Shown in pieces: positions 8,546 through 16,474 of a DNA stretch of 16,474 nt. The DNA comes from RYN-111 sp046723735 (lineage in GTDB: Bacteria > Actinomycetota > Actinomycetes > Mycobacteriales > SCTD01). A program made the translations under genes and the position numbers. Numbering within the stretch: position 1 is the stretch's first letter; every line of letters begins with the position of its first letter. Location of the stretch: positions 1 to 16,474 of the forward strand of contig JBKOVB010000027.1 in assembly GCA_046723735.1 (NCBI GenBank), in the 5' to 3' direction. The notes below the pieces were generated by a model. It searched no databases. It was given only the letters and a program-made list of their open reading frames with translations, and was not told the origin of the DNA.

Positions 8546-9549
8546 CAGCGCGCCGGGAGGAGCCCCACGCGCTCCCGTACGGCGGCCATCGTCGCCTCTG
8601 CGACGACACGGGCCCGGGCGTGACCGGCGGCGAGGACCTCGTCGAGGTAGTCCGGGTTGGCGGAGAGCTCGGCGAACCGGGCGCGCAACGGCGCGAACAG
8701 CTCCAGCACGGCATCGGCCACGTCGGCCTTGAAGTCGCCGTACCCCTTGCCGGCGTAGGCGTCCTCGAGCTCGGCGATCTCCTTGCCGGTGGCGGCCGAC
8801 AGGATCGTGAGGAGGTTGGAGACGCCCGGCTTGTTCTCCTCGTCGAAGACCACCTCGCGGCCGGTGTCGGTGACCGCGCTCTTGATCTTCTTGACGGTGC
8901 TCTTGTCGTCCTCGATGACCCAGAGCGTCCCAGGCCCGCCCCGGCTGGTGCTCATCTTCGCGGTGGGGTCGGCCAGATCCCTGATCCGGGCCACCGACGT
9001 AACGGTGTGCGGCTGCGGGATGGTGAACGTCTCGCCGTACCGCTTGTTGAAGCGCTGGGCGAGGTCGCGCGTCAGCTCGAGGTGCTGCTTCTGGTCCTCA
9101 CCGACGGGGACGGCGACGGCCTGGTAGAGCAAGATGTCGGCGGCCTGCAGGATCGGGTAGTTGAACAGGCCCACAGAGGCACTGCTGCCGCCGCGACTGG
9201 CGCTCTTCTCCTTGAACTGCGTCATCCGGGAGGCCTCGCCATAGCCTGTGAGGCAGCTCAGCACCCAGCCCAGCTCGGCGTGCTCGGGAAGGTGGGACTG
9301 CGCGAACAGTGCGGACCGCTCAGGATCGACGCCCATCGCGATGAGCTCCGCGACGACGCGCCGGATCTGCGCGCGCAGCTCGGCGGGGTCGGGCGTGATC
9401 GTCAGCGCGTGCAGGTCGGCGACGAAGTAGAAGCACTCGAAGTCGTCCTGCATCGCGGCCCACTGGCGGACGGCGCCGAGGTAGTTGCCGAGGTGCTTGC
9501 CCTCACCCGTGGGCTGGATGCCGGAGAGGACGCGGGGACGGGAGGACAT
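8545..9549 (-). CDS. trpS: Tryptophanyl-tRNA synthetase
   Basis: This class I synthetase charges tRNA-Trp with tryptophan in the cytoplasm. The 334-residue product has the N-terminal SGIQPTGEGKHLGNYLGA (9-26), in which HLGN serves as the HIGH signature, and KMSTS (198-202) as the KMSKS loop. FYFVADLHALT (40-50), GYGEASRMTQFKEKSA (102-117) and SVGLFNYPILQAADILLY (125-142) are typical TrpRS blocks. ATG 9549 is chosen because homology begins with SSRPRVLSG; the open frame continues upstream through repeats that do not look coding. No Shine-Dalgarno is evident. TAGACT at 9557-9562, seven bases before the ATG, suggests a leaderless mRNA. I see no T-box or tryptophan-rich leader peptide upstream. 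Confidence 0.96.
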   Translation of the reverse strand: MSSRPRVLSGIQPTGEGKHLGNYLGAVRQWAAMQDDFECFYFVADLHALTITPDPAELRAQIRRVVAELIAMGVDPERSALFAQSHLPEHAELGWVLSCLTGYGEASRMTQFKEKSASRGGSSASVGLFNYPILQAADILLYQAVAVPVGEDQKQHLELTRDLAQRFNKRYGETFTIPQPHTVTSVARIRDLADPTAKMSTSRGGPGTLWVIEDDKSTVKKIKSAVTDTGREVVFDEENKPGVSNLLTILSAATGKEIAELEDAYAGKGYGDFKADVADAVLELFAPLRARFAELSANPDYLDEVLAAGHARARVVAEATMAAVRERVGLLPAR

Positions 9550-9556
9550 GCTCGGC

Positions 9557-9562
9557 AGTCTA
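9557..9562 (-). promoter_or_regulatory. Candidate leaderless promoter -10 element of trpS
   Basis: The minus strand reads TAGACT followed by seven bases and then the trpS ATG. This TAnnnT-to-start spacing is the usual arrangement of leaderless actinobacterial transcripts, and no ribosome-binding site intervenes. No good -35 box is visible, and the hairpin module starts only a few bases upstream. Confidence 0.4.
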
Positions 9563-9564
9563 CG

Positions 9565-9597
9565 GAGCGCGAGAGCCGGAGCTCGCCGCAGGCGAGC
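9565..9597 (-). repeat. Hairpin module related to the right-edge repeat
   Basis: The plus strand shows GAGCGCGAGAGCCGGAG (9565-9581), followed by GCTCGCC-GCA-GGCGAGC (9581-9597), a perfect 7-bp stem with a 3-base loop. Read on the minus strand, the order is a short 3-base-loop hairpin and then CTCCGGCTCTCGCGCTC. The right-edge array has the same order, with CTCCGGCTCTGCGCTC at 16360-16375. The shared block differs by one base in length. Confidence 0.5.
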
Positions 9598-9662
9598 GAG
9601 GGGCGAGCGCGACCATGAGCGAGGGGCGAGCGCGACCATGAGCGAGGGGCGAGCGCGACCAC
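9594..9662. repeat. Three 23-bp tandem repeats
   Basis: Copies lie at 9594-9616, 9617-9639 and 9640-9662. The first two are identical; the third differs only at its last base (C for T). Each unit starts GAGCGAGGGGCGAGCG and ends CGACCAT. The units are directly adjacent without spacers. As 23 is not a multiple of three, an open frame cannot repeat the same peptide from unit to unit. Confidence 0.85.
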
Positions 9663-9761
9663 CCTTGCTCAAGATCTTGGAGGGCTTCCGCACCCGCGTG
9701 TAATCCCACGTGGTTCGCGAGATTCGCGTTCGGCACCTCGAGGGAGGCCGCTGCAACGCCT

Positions 9762-9779
9762 GGCTCATCGGGCTGAGCC
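9762..9779. terminator. Hairpin downstream of the DUF2505 gene
   Basis: GGCTCA and TGAGCC form a perfect 6-bp stem with a 6-base loop, 76 bases beyond the stop at 9855. It could end or stabilise the transcript of the CBS-DUF2505 pair, but it lacks a T-run. Confidence 0.3.
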
Positions 9780-9854
9780 GGCAGCGGACACACATCTCGC
9801 GAGCCAAGCCAGGGGTCACCCGAACCCGAGCCGGCCGGAGCGGGCCTAGCGCGC

Positions 9855-10349
9855 TCAGCCCTGGACGAGCTCCCCGAGCAGCTCGGCCTCCTTGGCCGTG
9901 AGCTTGCCGATCATCTCGGCGACGAACGACTCGGCCTTCCCCCCGACCAGGGGGATGTGGACCTTGATGTCGCCCTGGATGCGGTAGCGGGTCCCGCCGG
10001 CCGACGGCTCGAGCGCCATCGTGCCGCCCACGGTCGCGGGAGCGCCCGGGATGTTGCCGTTCCAGGTGCCGCGACGGGCGCCGCCCTCCGAGGGACCCCA
10101 CGCCTCGGTCTGCAGCACCCGACCGCCGGAGGGCAGGAACGTCGAGAGGAAGCCCGGGATGCCCTCGGGGAGGCCGCGGGAGACCGCCAGGGTCACGGCG
10201 CCGCCCTCGCCCTCGACCCGGCTCTCGGTGCGCGAGTCGTCGTCGAACGCCTTCGCCCTCGCCGCCGCCCAGCCCTCGCCCGAGATCGCCCCGTAGACGG
10301 ACTCGACGTCCCCCGGGATCTCGTAGCTGACGTCGATCTTCTTGCCCAT
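9855..10349 (-). CDS. DUF2505 family protein (START/SRPBCC-like fold)
   Basis: The 164-residue product has the features of the actinobacterial DUF2505 family. MGKKIDVSYEIPGDVESVYGAI (1-22) resembles the first strand and helix of a lipid-binding helix-grip fold. A central strand-rich part follows (GGAVTLAVSRGLPEGIPGF, GGTMALEPSAGGTRYRIQGDIKVHIP). It ends in a long helix (about 138-162) of the kind that closes such pockets. No catalytic residues, signal peptide or membrane span are visible, so the function is unknown; ligand binding is inferred from the fold. ATG 10349 overlaps the upstream CBS-protein stop (TGATG). A strong GGAGGAG lies five bases before it, inside the end of that gene, so the two are clearly co-translated. 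Confidence 0.78.
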   Translation of the reverse strand: MGKKIDVSYEIPGDVESVYGAISGEGWAAARAKAFDDDSRTESRVEGEGGAVTLAVSRGLPEGIPGFLSTFLPSGGRVLQTEAWGPSEGGARRGTWNGNIPGAPATVGGTMALEPSAGGTRYRIQGDIKVHIPLVGGKAESFVAEMIGKLTAKEAELLGELVQG

Positions 10350-11650
10350 CAGGGCTCCTCCGTGTCCTCCCGGGGGGCGAGCCGGGCCACCTTGACCCGC
10401 GCCACCCGCCGTCCGTCGAGCTTTGACACCGTCAGCCGGTGCCCGTCCACCTCGACAGCCTCGCCGACCCGGGGCAGGTGTCCGAGGATCGCCATCACGA
10501 ACCCGCCCAGCGTCTCGTACGGCCCCTCCGGGAGCCGCACCCCCGTCTGCTCCTCGACCTCGTCGAGGTTGAGCAGCCCGTCCACCTCCAGGACCCCGCC
10601 ACGACGCCGGGGCGCCCCGGCCTCGGGCACGTCGTACTCGTCGCGGATGTCGCCGACGAGCTCCTCGATGAGGTCCTCCATGGTGGCGATGCCTGCGGTC
10701 CCGGAGTACTCGTCGACGACGATCGCCAGGTGGTGACTCTCCCGCCGCATCTCGGACAGCGCGGCCAGCACCTTCTTCGTGTCGGGCAGCATCAGCACCG
10801 GTCGGGCGAGGTCGCCGACCCTCGTCGTACGCGCCTTCGCCACCGGCAGCAGCAGGTCCCGCACGTGCACGAAGCCGACGATGTCGTCCTGGTTGTCCCG
10901 GGCCACCGGGTACCGCGAGTGCGGCGCGGTCGAGGTGATCTTCGCCGCCCGGGCCACCGTCATGGACGCCTCGAGGAAGTCGACCTCGGTGCGCGGCACC
11001 ATCACCTCGCGCAGCAGCCGCTCCCCCGCGGCGAACACCTCGTCGATCAGCTTGCGCTCGTCCTTCGTCAGCGACTCGTGCGCGGCGACCAGCCCACGCA
11101 GCTCCTCCTCGGAGATGGACTCGCGCCCCGCGGTGGGGTCGCCGCCCAGCAGCCGCACGACGACATCCGTGCTGCGCGAGAGCAACCAGATGACTGGTCG
11201 GCTGATGCGCGCGAAGCGGTCGACGACGGGCGCCAGGAGCAGCGCGGTGCCCTCTGCGCGCTGCAGCGCGAGCCGCTTCGGCACGAGCTCGCCGAGCGTG
11301 ATGGCGATGTAGGAGATGGCCAGCGTGATGACGACCAGGGAGAGCACGTCGGCGAGCCCCGCCGACAACCCGAGGTCCTCCAGGTGCGGTGCGAGGTGGC
11401 TCGACAGCCGCGCCTCGCCGAAGGCCGCGGACAGGAAGCCGGCCGCGGTCACGCCGATCTGCACGGCGGCGAGGAACCGGTTGGGGTTCGCGGACAGCAG
11501 CATCACGCGGCGCCCGCGGCGCCCCTTCTCGCCCAGGCGTACGACCTGGCTCTCGCGCAGGGAGATGAGGGCGATCTCGCTGGCGACGAAGATCCCGCCC
11601 AGGAGGATCAGCACCAGGATGAGGGCCGAGCTGAGCAGCACGTCGGTCAC
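10349..11650 (-). CDS. CNNM/CorC-like membrane protein with CBS domains (hemolysin-C family)
   Basis: This 433-residue protein has three parts. An N-terminal DUF21/CNNM membrane domain covers about 1-170, with hydrophobic spans at 4-24, 60-80, 100-122 and 136-156 and the conserved motifs FVASEIALI (21-29) and LGELVPKRLAL (119-129). A CBS pair covers about 215-340, starting VMVPRTEV (217-224) and including VVDEYSGTAGIATMEDLIEELVGDIRDE (311-338). A CorC/HlyC C-terminal domain covers about 350-425. Relatives transport or sense Mg2+ and related cations at the plasma membrane; the old name hemolysin is misleading. The start is GTG 11650. Its possible AGGTG ribosome site lies inside a strong hairpin that begins at the very next base. 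A second in-frame GTG (11641) is an alternative start. It is co-translated with the DUF2505 gene. Confidence 0.9.
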   Translation of the reverse strand: MTDVLLSSALILVLILLGGIFVASEIALISLRESQVVRLGEKGRRGRRVMLLSANPNRFLAAVQIGVTAAGFLSAAFGEARLSSHLAPHLEDLGLSAGLADVLSLVVITLAISYIAITLGELVPKRLALQRAEGTALLLAPVVDRFARISRPVIWLLSRSTDVVVRLLGGDPTAGRESISEEELRGLVAAHESLTKDERKLIDEVFAAGERLLREVMVPRTEVDFLEASMTVARAAKITSTAPHSRYPVARDNQDDIVGFVHVRDLLLPVAKARTTRVGDLARPVLMLPDTKKVLAALSEMRRESHHLAIVVDEYSGTAGIATMEDLIEELVGDIRDEYDVPEAGAPRRRGGVLEVDGLLNLDEVEEQTGVRLPEGPYETLGGFVMAILGHLPRVGEAVEVDGHRLTVSKLDGRRVARVKVARLAPREDTEEP

Positions 11651-11677
11651 GGCGCACCTGCCGTCAGCAGGCGCGCC
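11651..11677 (-). promoter_or_regulatory. Strong hairpin abutting the CBS-protein start codon
   Basis: GGCGCACCTGC (11651-11661) pairs with GCAGGCGCGCC (11667-11677) over 11 positions with one mismatch and a 5-base loop. In the minus-strand mRNA the stem's last base touches the GTG start, and the stem contains the only AGGTG ribosome-site candidate. It could occlude translation or act as the terminator of the upstream icd gene, whose stop is 76 bases before it. No T-run follows. Confidence 0.5.
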
Positions 11678-11707
11678 GGGGTACTCGGAGGATGATCCAC
11701 GGTCGGC

Positions 11708-11713
11708 AGCCTA
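11708..11713 (-). promoter_or_regulatory. Candidate -10 element upstream of the CBS-protein gene
   Basis: The minus strand reads TAGGCT, 57 bases before GTG 11650. The same hexamer precedes the mutase and mdh. If used, transcription would start near 11700 and the mRNA leader would hold the hairpin at 11651-11677. No -35 box is recognised. Confidence 0.25.
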
Positions 11714-11752
11714 CGACGACGCCACCGGTGCCCCCACGAGGGATCGACGTCC

Positions 11753-13941
<2,189 letters not shown>

Positions 13942-13942
<1 letters not shown>

Positions 13943-14919
13943 CAGATCAGGCCGAGCTCACGGACGGCGTCGCGTTCCTCGACGAGCTCCTGGACGGAGG
14001 CGTCGATCTTGCCGCGCGAGAACTCGTTGATCTCGACCCCTTGGATGATCTCCCACTCGCCGTTCACGGCACGGCACGGGAACGAGCTGATGAGCCCCTC
14101 CGGCACGCCGTAGCTGCCGTCGGAGACCACCGACGACGAGGTCCAGGCGGTGCCGTTGCCCCAGTCGTGCACGTGGTCGATGGCGGCGTTCGCGGCCGAC
14201 GCGGCGCTGGAGGCCCCGCGGGCCTCGATGATGGCGGCGCCACGCTTCGCCACGGTGGGGATGAAGGTGTCCTTCAGCCAGGTCTCGTCGACCTGCTCGG
14301 CGGCGCTCTTGCCGTTGACCTGGGCGGTGTACAGGTCGGGGTACTGGGTCGCGGAGTGGTTGCCCCAGATGGTCATGCGCTCGATCGCGGTCACGGGCAC
14401 CGAGAGCTTGGAGGCGAGCTGCGAGAGCGCCCGGTTGTGGTCGAGGCGGGTCATCGCGGTGAACCGGCCGGCCGGCACGTCGGGCGCGTTCTGCTGCGCG
14501 ATGAGCGCGTTGGTGTTGGCCGGGTTGCCGACCACGAGGACCTTGATGTCGCTGGCGGCGTGCTCGTTGATGGCCTTGCCCTGCGGGCCGAAGATGCCGC
14601 CGTTGGCCTCGAGCAGGTCGCCGCGCTCCATGCCCGCGGTGCGCGGGCGGGCACCGACGAGCAGCGCCACGTTGGTGCCGTCGAAGGCGGTCTTGAGGTC
14701 GTCGGTGATGTCGATGCCCGACAGCAGCGGGAAGGCGCAGTCCTCGAGCTCCATCGCGGTGCCCTCGGCGGCCTTCAGGGCGGGTGTGATCTCCAGCAGG
14801 CGCAGGCGCACCGGCACGTCAGGCCCCAGCAGGTGGCCCGACGCGATGCGGAACAGCAGCGCGTAGCCGATCTGGCCGGCGGCGCCGGTGACGGTGACGG
14901 TGACGGGTGAGGTGGCCAT
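13942..14919 (-). CDS. mdh: Malate dehydrogenase
   Basis: This enzyme interconverts malate and oxaloacetate with NAD in the TCA cycle. The 325-residue product has the nucleotide-binding TGAAGQIGYALLF (11-23). The active-site loop ARPRTAGMERGDLL (90-103) carries Arg93 and Arg99. VVGNPANTNAL is at 129-139, TRLDHNRA (157-164) contributes Asp160 next to the substrate-binding Arg158, and WGNHSATQYPD (185-195) has the catalytic His188. Arg rather than Gln in the PRTAGM loop indicates malate, not lactate. ATG 14919 is preceded by AGGAG about nine bases upstream. The stop overlaps the icd start, so the two enzymes form a translational pair. The upstream neighbour DUF3017 is a frequent mdh partner in actinobacteria. 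Confidence 0.97.
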
Positions 14920-14961
14920 GCCGGGGATCTCCTGCGCGAAGGGAGGGCTCTTGTCCCCGCC

Positions 14962-14988
14962 AGCCTAGTGACGCCGGTGATCGGTGAT
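14962..14988 (-). promoter_or_regulatory. Candidate mdh-icd promoter with a tandem 7-bp repeat
   Basis: The minus strand reads TAGGCT at 14967-14962, 42 bases before the mdh ATG, as a possible -10. Just upstream, at 14988-14975, ATCACCG is repeated twice head to tail, overlapping the end of the DUF3017 coding region. A direct repeat between the -10 and -35 positions could bind a regulator, but no known site is recognised. Confidence 0.3.
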
Positions 14989-14989
14989 C

Positions 14990-15238
14990 TCAGCGCCCCG
15001 AGGGGATGGTGTTGGCCAGCCCGATCACGACGAAGCCGAGCAGCAGGAGCACCGCGCCGTCGACGGCGCGGGAACGTACGACGAGCAGGCCCGCGCGCTC
15101 GACGGGCAGCACCAGGCGCAGCGCGGCGGCGAGCAGCAGGGCCAGCCCGAACACCGCCGCGCCCAGCCGCCACTCGCCGAGCACCACGAGCACCAGCCCG
15201 GCGCCGGCGACCAGCAGCACGGACAGCAGCGGCTTCAC
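14990..15238 (-). CDS. DUF3017 family small membrane protein
   Basis: The 82-residue product is almost entirely hydrophobic, with three likely membrane spans at about 4-20, 25-44 and 60-76. A short basic and acidic link (LPVERAGLLVVRSRAVDG) separates the second and third spans. Size, topology and its position just before mdh match the actinobacterial DUF3017 family, which has no known function and often stands between folD and mdh. Here folD is absent and an ACT-domain gene takes its place. The GTG start at 15238 overlaps the upstream TGA (GTGA), so the two genes are co-translated. The 70-base gap to mdh contains a possible promoter. Confidence 0.75.
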   Translation of the reverse strand: MKPLLSVLLVAGAGLVLVVLGEWRLGAAVFGLALLLAAALRLVLPVERAGLLVVRSRAVDGAVLLLLGFVVIGLANTIPSGR

Positions 15239-15642
15239 GGGTTGGTGGTCCCCGGGCGCGTCGGCGGGGGCTCCTCGCCCCGCAGCACGGCCACCGCGAG
15301 GTCAGCCTGGACGGCGCGGACGAGCACGTGGTCGGTGGTGAACCCGGCCATCGAGGTGAACGGGATCTGTGCCGCGGCCAGCCGCGTCGCGACGTCGGCC
15401 AGGAACCCGACCTGCTCCCAGGGGAGCGGTCCGGCGAACGTGATGCGCCGCCAGCCGATGTCGACGGCCAGCGCCCCGTCGTACCCGCTCAGCTGCCGCT
15501 CCTCGCAGACGAGCGAGACCTCGTCCTCGTCCTCGACGAGCCCGAAGAAGCCCTCCGGCAGCGTCGCGGGCCGCCAGCCTGCTGGCCAGCGCGCCACGGC
15601 CAGATGGGCCGGATCGAGCCTCGGTCCCAGGTCGGCGGGCAT
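15235..15642 (-). CDS. ACT-domain protein (ACT_7 / CASTOR-like family)
   Basis: The 135-residue product looks like the small bacterial proteins with tandem ACT-type folds that bind amino acids or similar ligands. Supporting blocks are EGFFGLVEDEDEVSLVCEE (30-48), DIGWRRITFAGPLPWEQVGFL (61-81) and IPFTSMAGFTTDHVLVRAVQADLAVAVL (93-120). The motif with a small residue after the strand and TDHVLV before a final helix is typical of this family. There is no enzyme domain, so it is probably a sensor or binding protein. The ligand is unknown. ATG 15642 is chosen because TAACCT ends seven bases upstream (leaderless arrangement) and homology starts after it; the frame is open to 15687. It is divergent from the FHA gene, only 31 bases away, and coupled to the DUF3017 gene. 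Confidence 0.72.
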   Translation of the reverse strand: MPADLGPRLDPAHLAVARWPAGWRPATLPEGFFGLVEDEDEVSLVCEERQLSGYDGALAVDIGWRRITFAGPLPWEQVGFLADVATRLAAAQIPFTSMAGFTTDHVLVRAVQADLAVAVLRGEEPPPTRPGTTNP

Positions 15643-15649
15643 GACCTGG

Positions 15650-15655
15650 AGGTTA
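15650..15655 (-). promoter_or_regulatory. Candidate leaderless promoter -10 element of the ACT-domain gene
   Basis: The minus strand reads TAACCT followed by seven bases and ATG 15642, with no ribosome site between. The 31-base divergent gap must also hold the FHA gene's promoter, so the two promoters probably overlap and compete. Confidence 0.4.
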
Positions 15656-15673
15656 GTGGGGTAACACCCTCGC

Positions 15674-16300
15674 GTGGAGACGCACACGCCCTACCTCGCC
15701 CTGGAAGGCACGTCGACCACCTACGAGCTCGAGGACGAGGTGACCACCCTCGGGCGCGGACCCGGCGTGGTCCTCGAGGTGAACGACCCCGCTGTGTCAC
15801 GGCTGCACTGCGAGCTGGTACGCCGGGGCCCTTACCTCTACGTCAGCGACCTGGGTCTGTCGTCCAACGGGACCCTCGTGAACGGGCGGCCGGTGGGCCG
15901 GCGGCTGCTCGCCGAGGGCGACGTCGTGCAGGTCGGGCGGACGCGCCTGCGGGCCGGAGGGCTGCCCGAGATGGCCGACGACGCCGCGTCGCTGCGTCGC
16001 CCCGCCGTACCGGAGCTGACCCGGCGCGAACGTGAGGTGCTGGCGGCCCTGTGCCGGCCCGCGCTGCAGCAGGAGGCGTTCGTGGCCCCGGCGACCGCGC
16101 AGGAGGTGGCCGACGAGCTCGTCGTCACGGAGGCGGCGGTCAAGCAGCACCTGCTGCGGCTGTACCAGAAGTTCCGGGTGCCGGAGGGGGCGAACCGGCG
16201 CGCTCGACTGGCCAACGAGGTGATCAGCGCCGGAGTCGTCCAGCCCGGGCAGATCCCGCAGCCCCGCAGCACCAGCAACCCCGTGCGCGCCGCCGGCTGA
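15674..16300 (+). CDS. FHA-domain protein with C-terminal LuxR-like helix-turn-helix
   Basis: The 208-residue product starts at GTG 15674. An FHA domain occupies about 6-96: LGRGPG (Arg29), AVSRLHCEL (Ser43-Arg44, His46) and LSSNGTLVNG (Asn65, Asn70) are the phosphothreonine-binding residues. A short linker leads to a C-terminal part, about 114-190. It contains LTRREREVLAAL, EVADELVVTEAAVKQHLLRLYQKFRV and a following helix, which is the LuxR/GerE helix-turn-helix pattern with about a dozen extra residues after the first helix. This suggests a DNA-binding regulator responding to Ser/Thr protein kinase signalling. No kinase gene is visible, but one may lie beyond the window. There is no good ribosome site, so it may be leaderless or weakly translated. 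The FHA call is firm; DNA binding is inferred. Confidence 0.85.
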   Translation: METHTPYLALEGTSTTYELEDEVTTLGRGPGVVLEVNDPAVSRLHCELVRRGPYLYVSDLGLSSNGTLVNGRPVGRRLLAEGDVVQVGRTRLRAGGLPEMADDAASLRRPAVPELTRREREVLAALCRPALQQEAFVAPATAQEVADELVVTEAAVKQHLLRLYQKFRVPEGANRRARLANEVISAGVVQPGQIPQPRSTSNPVRAAG

Positions 16301-16311
16301 CCCACGCTCCC

Positions 16312-16474
16312 GCTCTGCGCTCGGTCACACCGGTCGCTCCGACCGTCGTTGCTACGCAACTCCGGCTCTGCGCTCGGTCACACCGGTCGCTCCGACCGTC
16401 GTTGCTACGCAACTCCGGCTCTGCGCTCGGTCACACCGGTCGCTCCGACCGTCGTTGCTACGCAACTCCGGCTC
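16312..16474. repeat. 53-bp tandem repeat array running off the window edge
   Basis: Three complete copies (16312-16364, 16365-16417, 16418-16470) appear identical, except that the base before the first copy differs. A fourth starts at 16471 and is cut by the edge. Each unit holds two perfect small hairpins: CGGTCG-CTC-CGACCG (first at 16331-16345) and GTTGC-TAC-GCAAC (first at 16348-16360). There are no variable spacers, so it is not a CRISPR array. It begins 11 bases after the FHA gene stop. Total copy number is unknown. Confidence 0.93.

Larger units (their letters stand above)
9550..9854. other. Gene-free region upstream of trpS holding repeats and hairpins
   Basis: This 305-base gap contains the trpS promoter, a hairpin module (9565-9597), three 23-bp tandem repeats (9594-9662) and two further inverted repeats: CGCGA-GAT-TCGCG at 9716-9728 and the one at 9762-9779. 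Short open frames cross it on both strands, but they change frame at each 23-bp unit and have no ribosome sites. I find no tRNA, T-box or small-protein gene that I can support. Confidence 0.6.

Noticed and set aside
9594..9662. CRISPR array or coding tandem-peptide repeat
   Set aside because: There are no spacers, only three copies, and a unit length not divisible by three.
9710..9901. A 63-codon plus-strand frame in the trpS upstream gap
   Set aside because: It has no ribosome site, a composition rich in Arg/Pro/Ala, and overlaps the end of the DUF2505 gene.
9550..10101. Upstream extension of the trpS frame
   Set aside because: It runs through the 23-bp repeats and into the DUF2505 gene, has no homology to TrpRS N-termini, and ATG 9549 has a leaderless promoter arrangement.
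9855..11657. One 600-codon minus-strand frame ending with the DUF2505 protein
   Set aside because: Only the last 164 codons look like a protein. The rest overlaps the CBS-domain gene in another frame, and the TGATG overlap with GGAGGAG fixes the true start at 10349.
16312..16474. CRISPR array at the right edge
   Set aside because: Copies are contiguous without unique spacers, so it is a plain tandem repeat.

Overview
The window is strongly GC-rich, with tightly packed genes, GTG starts and many overlapping stop/start codons (ATGA or GTGA). A monomeric-type NADP isocitrate dehydrogenase, a four-gene sdhCDAB operon, an acyl-CoA mutase, and DUF3017 and DUF2505 proteins point to a high-GC actinobacterium. 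I infer the Nocardioides-like Propionibacteriales as most likely, from gene content only. Nothing in the coding part looks phage-like or recently transferred; most of it is core metabolism.

Layout. Bases 1-2255 (minus strand) hold an operon with an acyl-CoA mutase large subunit, a 54-codon membrane peptide and a glycerophosphodiester phosphodiesterase cut by the window edge. Bases 2256-2450 form a divergent promoter region with an operator-like palindrome. Bases 2451-5731 (plus) are sdhC-sdhD-sdhA-sdhB. After a long inverted repeat comes a secreted, membrane-anchored D,D-carboxypeptidase (5825-6928, plus). From 15642 down to 6933 every gene is on the minus strand, in transcription order: ACT-domain protein, DUF3017 membrane protein, malate dehydrogenase, isocitrate dehydrogenase, CNNM/CorC-like CBS membrane protein, DUF2505 protein, tryptophanyl-tRNA synthetase, 2'-5' RNA ligase-like phosphoesterase and an unrecognised secreted six-cysteine protein. 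At the right end an FHA-HTH regulator (plus) is followed within 11 bases by a 53-bp tandem repeat array that runs out of the window.

How the genes fit together. Three TCA-cycle enzymes (succinate, malate and isocitrate dehydrogenases) lie in this window on two strands. The mutase feeds acyl-CoA carbon towards succinyl-CoA-type intermediates and so sits sensibly next to sdh. mdh and icd overlap by ATGA and are probably translated together. trpS overlaps the RNA ligase-like gene in the same way.

The least ordinary features are intergenic. They are the hairpin-bearing 53-bp tandem array at the right edge, a related hairpin module plus three 23-bp tandem repeats upstream of trpS, and a 20-bp-arm inverted repeat directly after sdhB. 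The three share short sequence blocks and may belong to one dispersed repeat family. I found no CRISPR array, transposase, rRNA or tRNA. No complete new biological system is evident. The best candidates for something undescribed are the repeat family, the mutase-linked small membrane peptide and the secreted six-cysteine protein.
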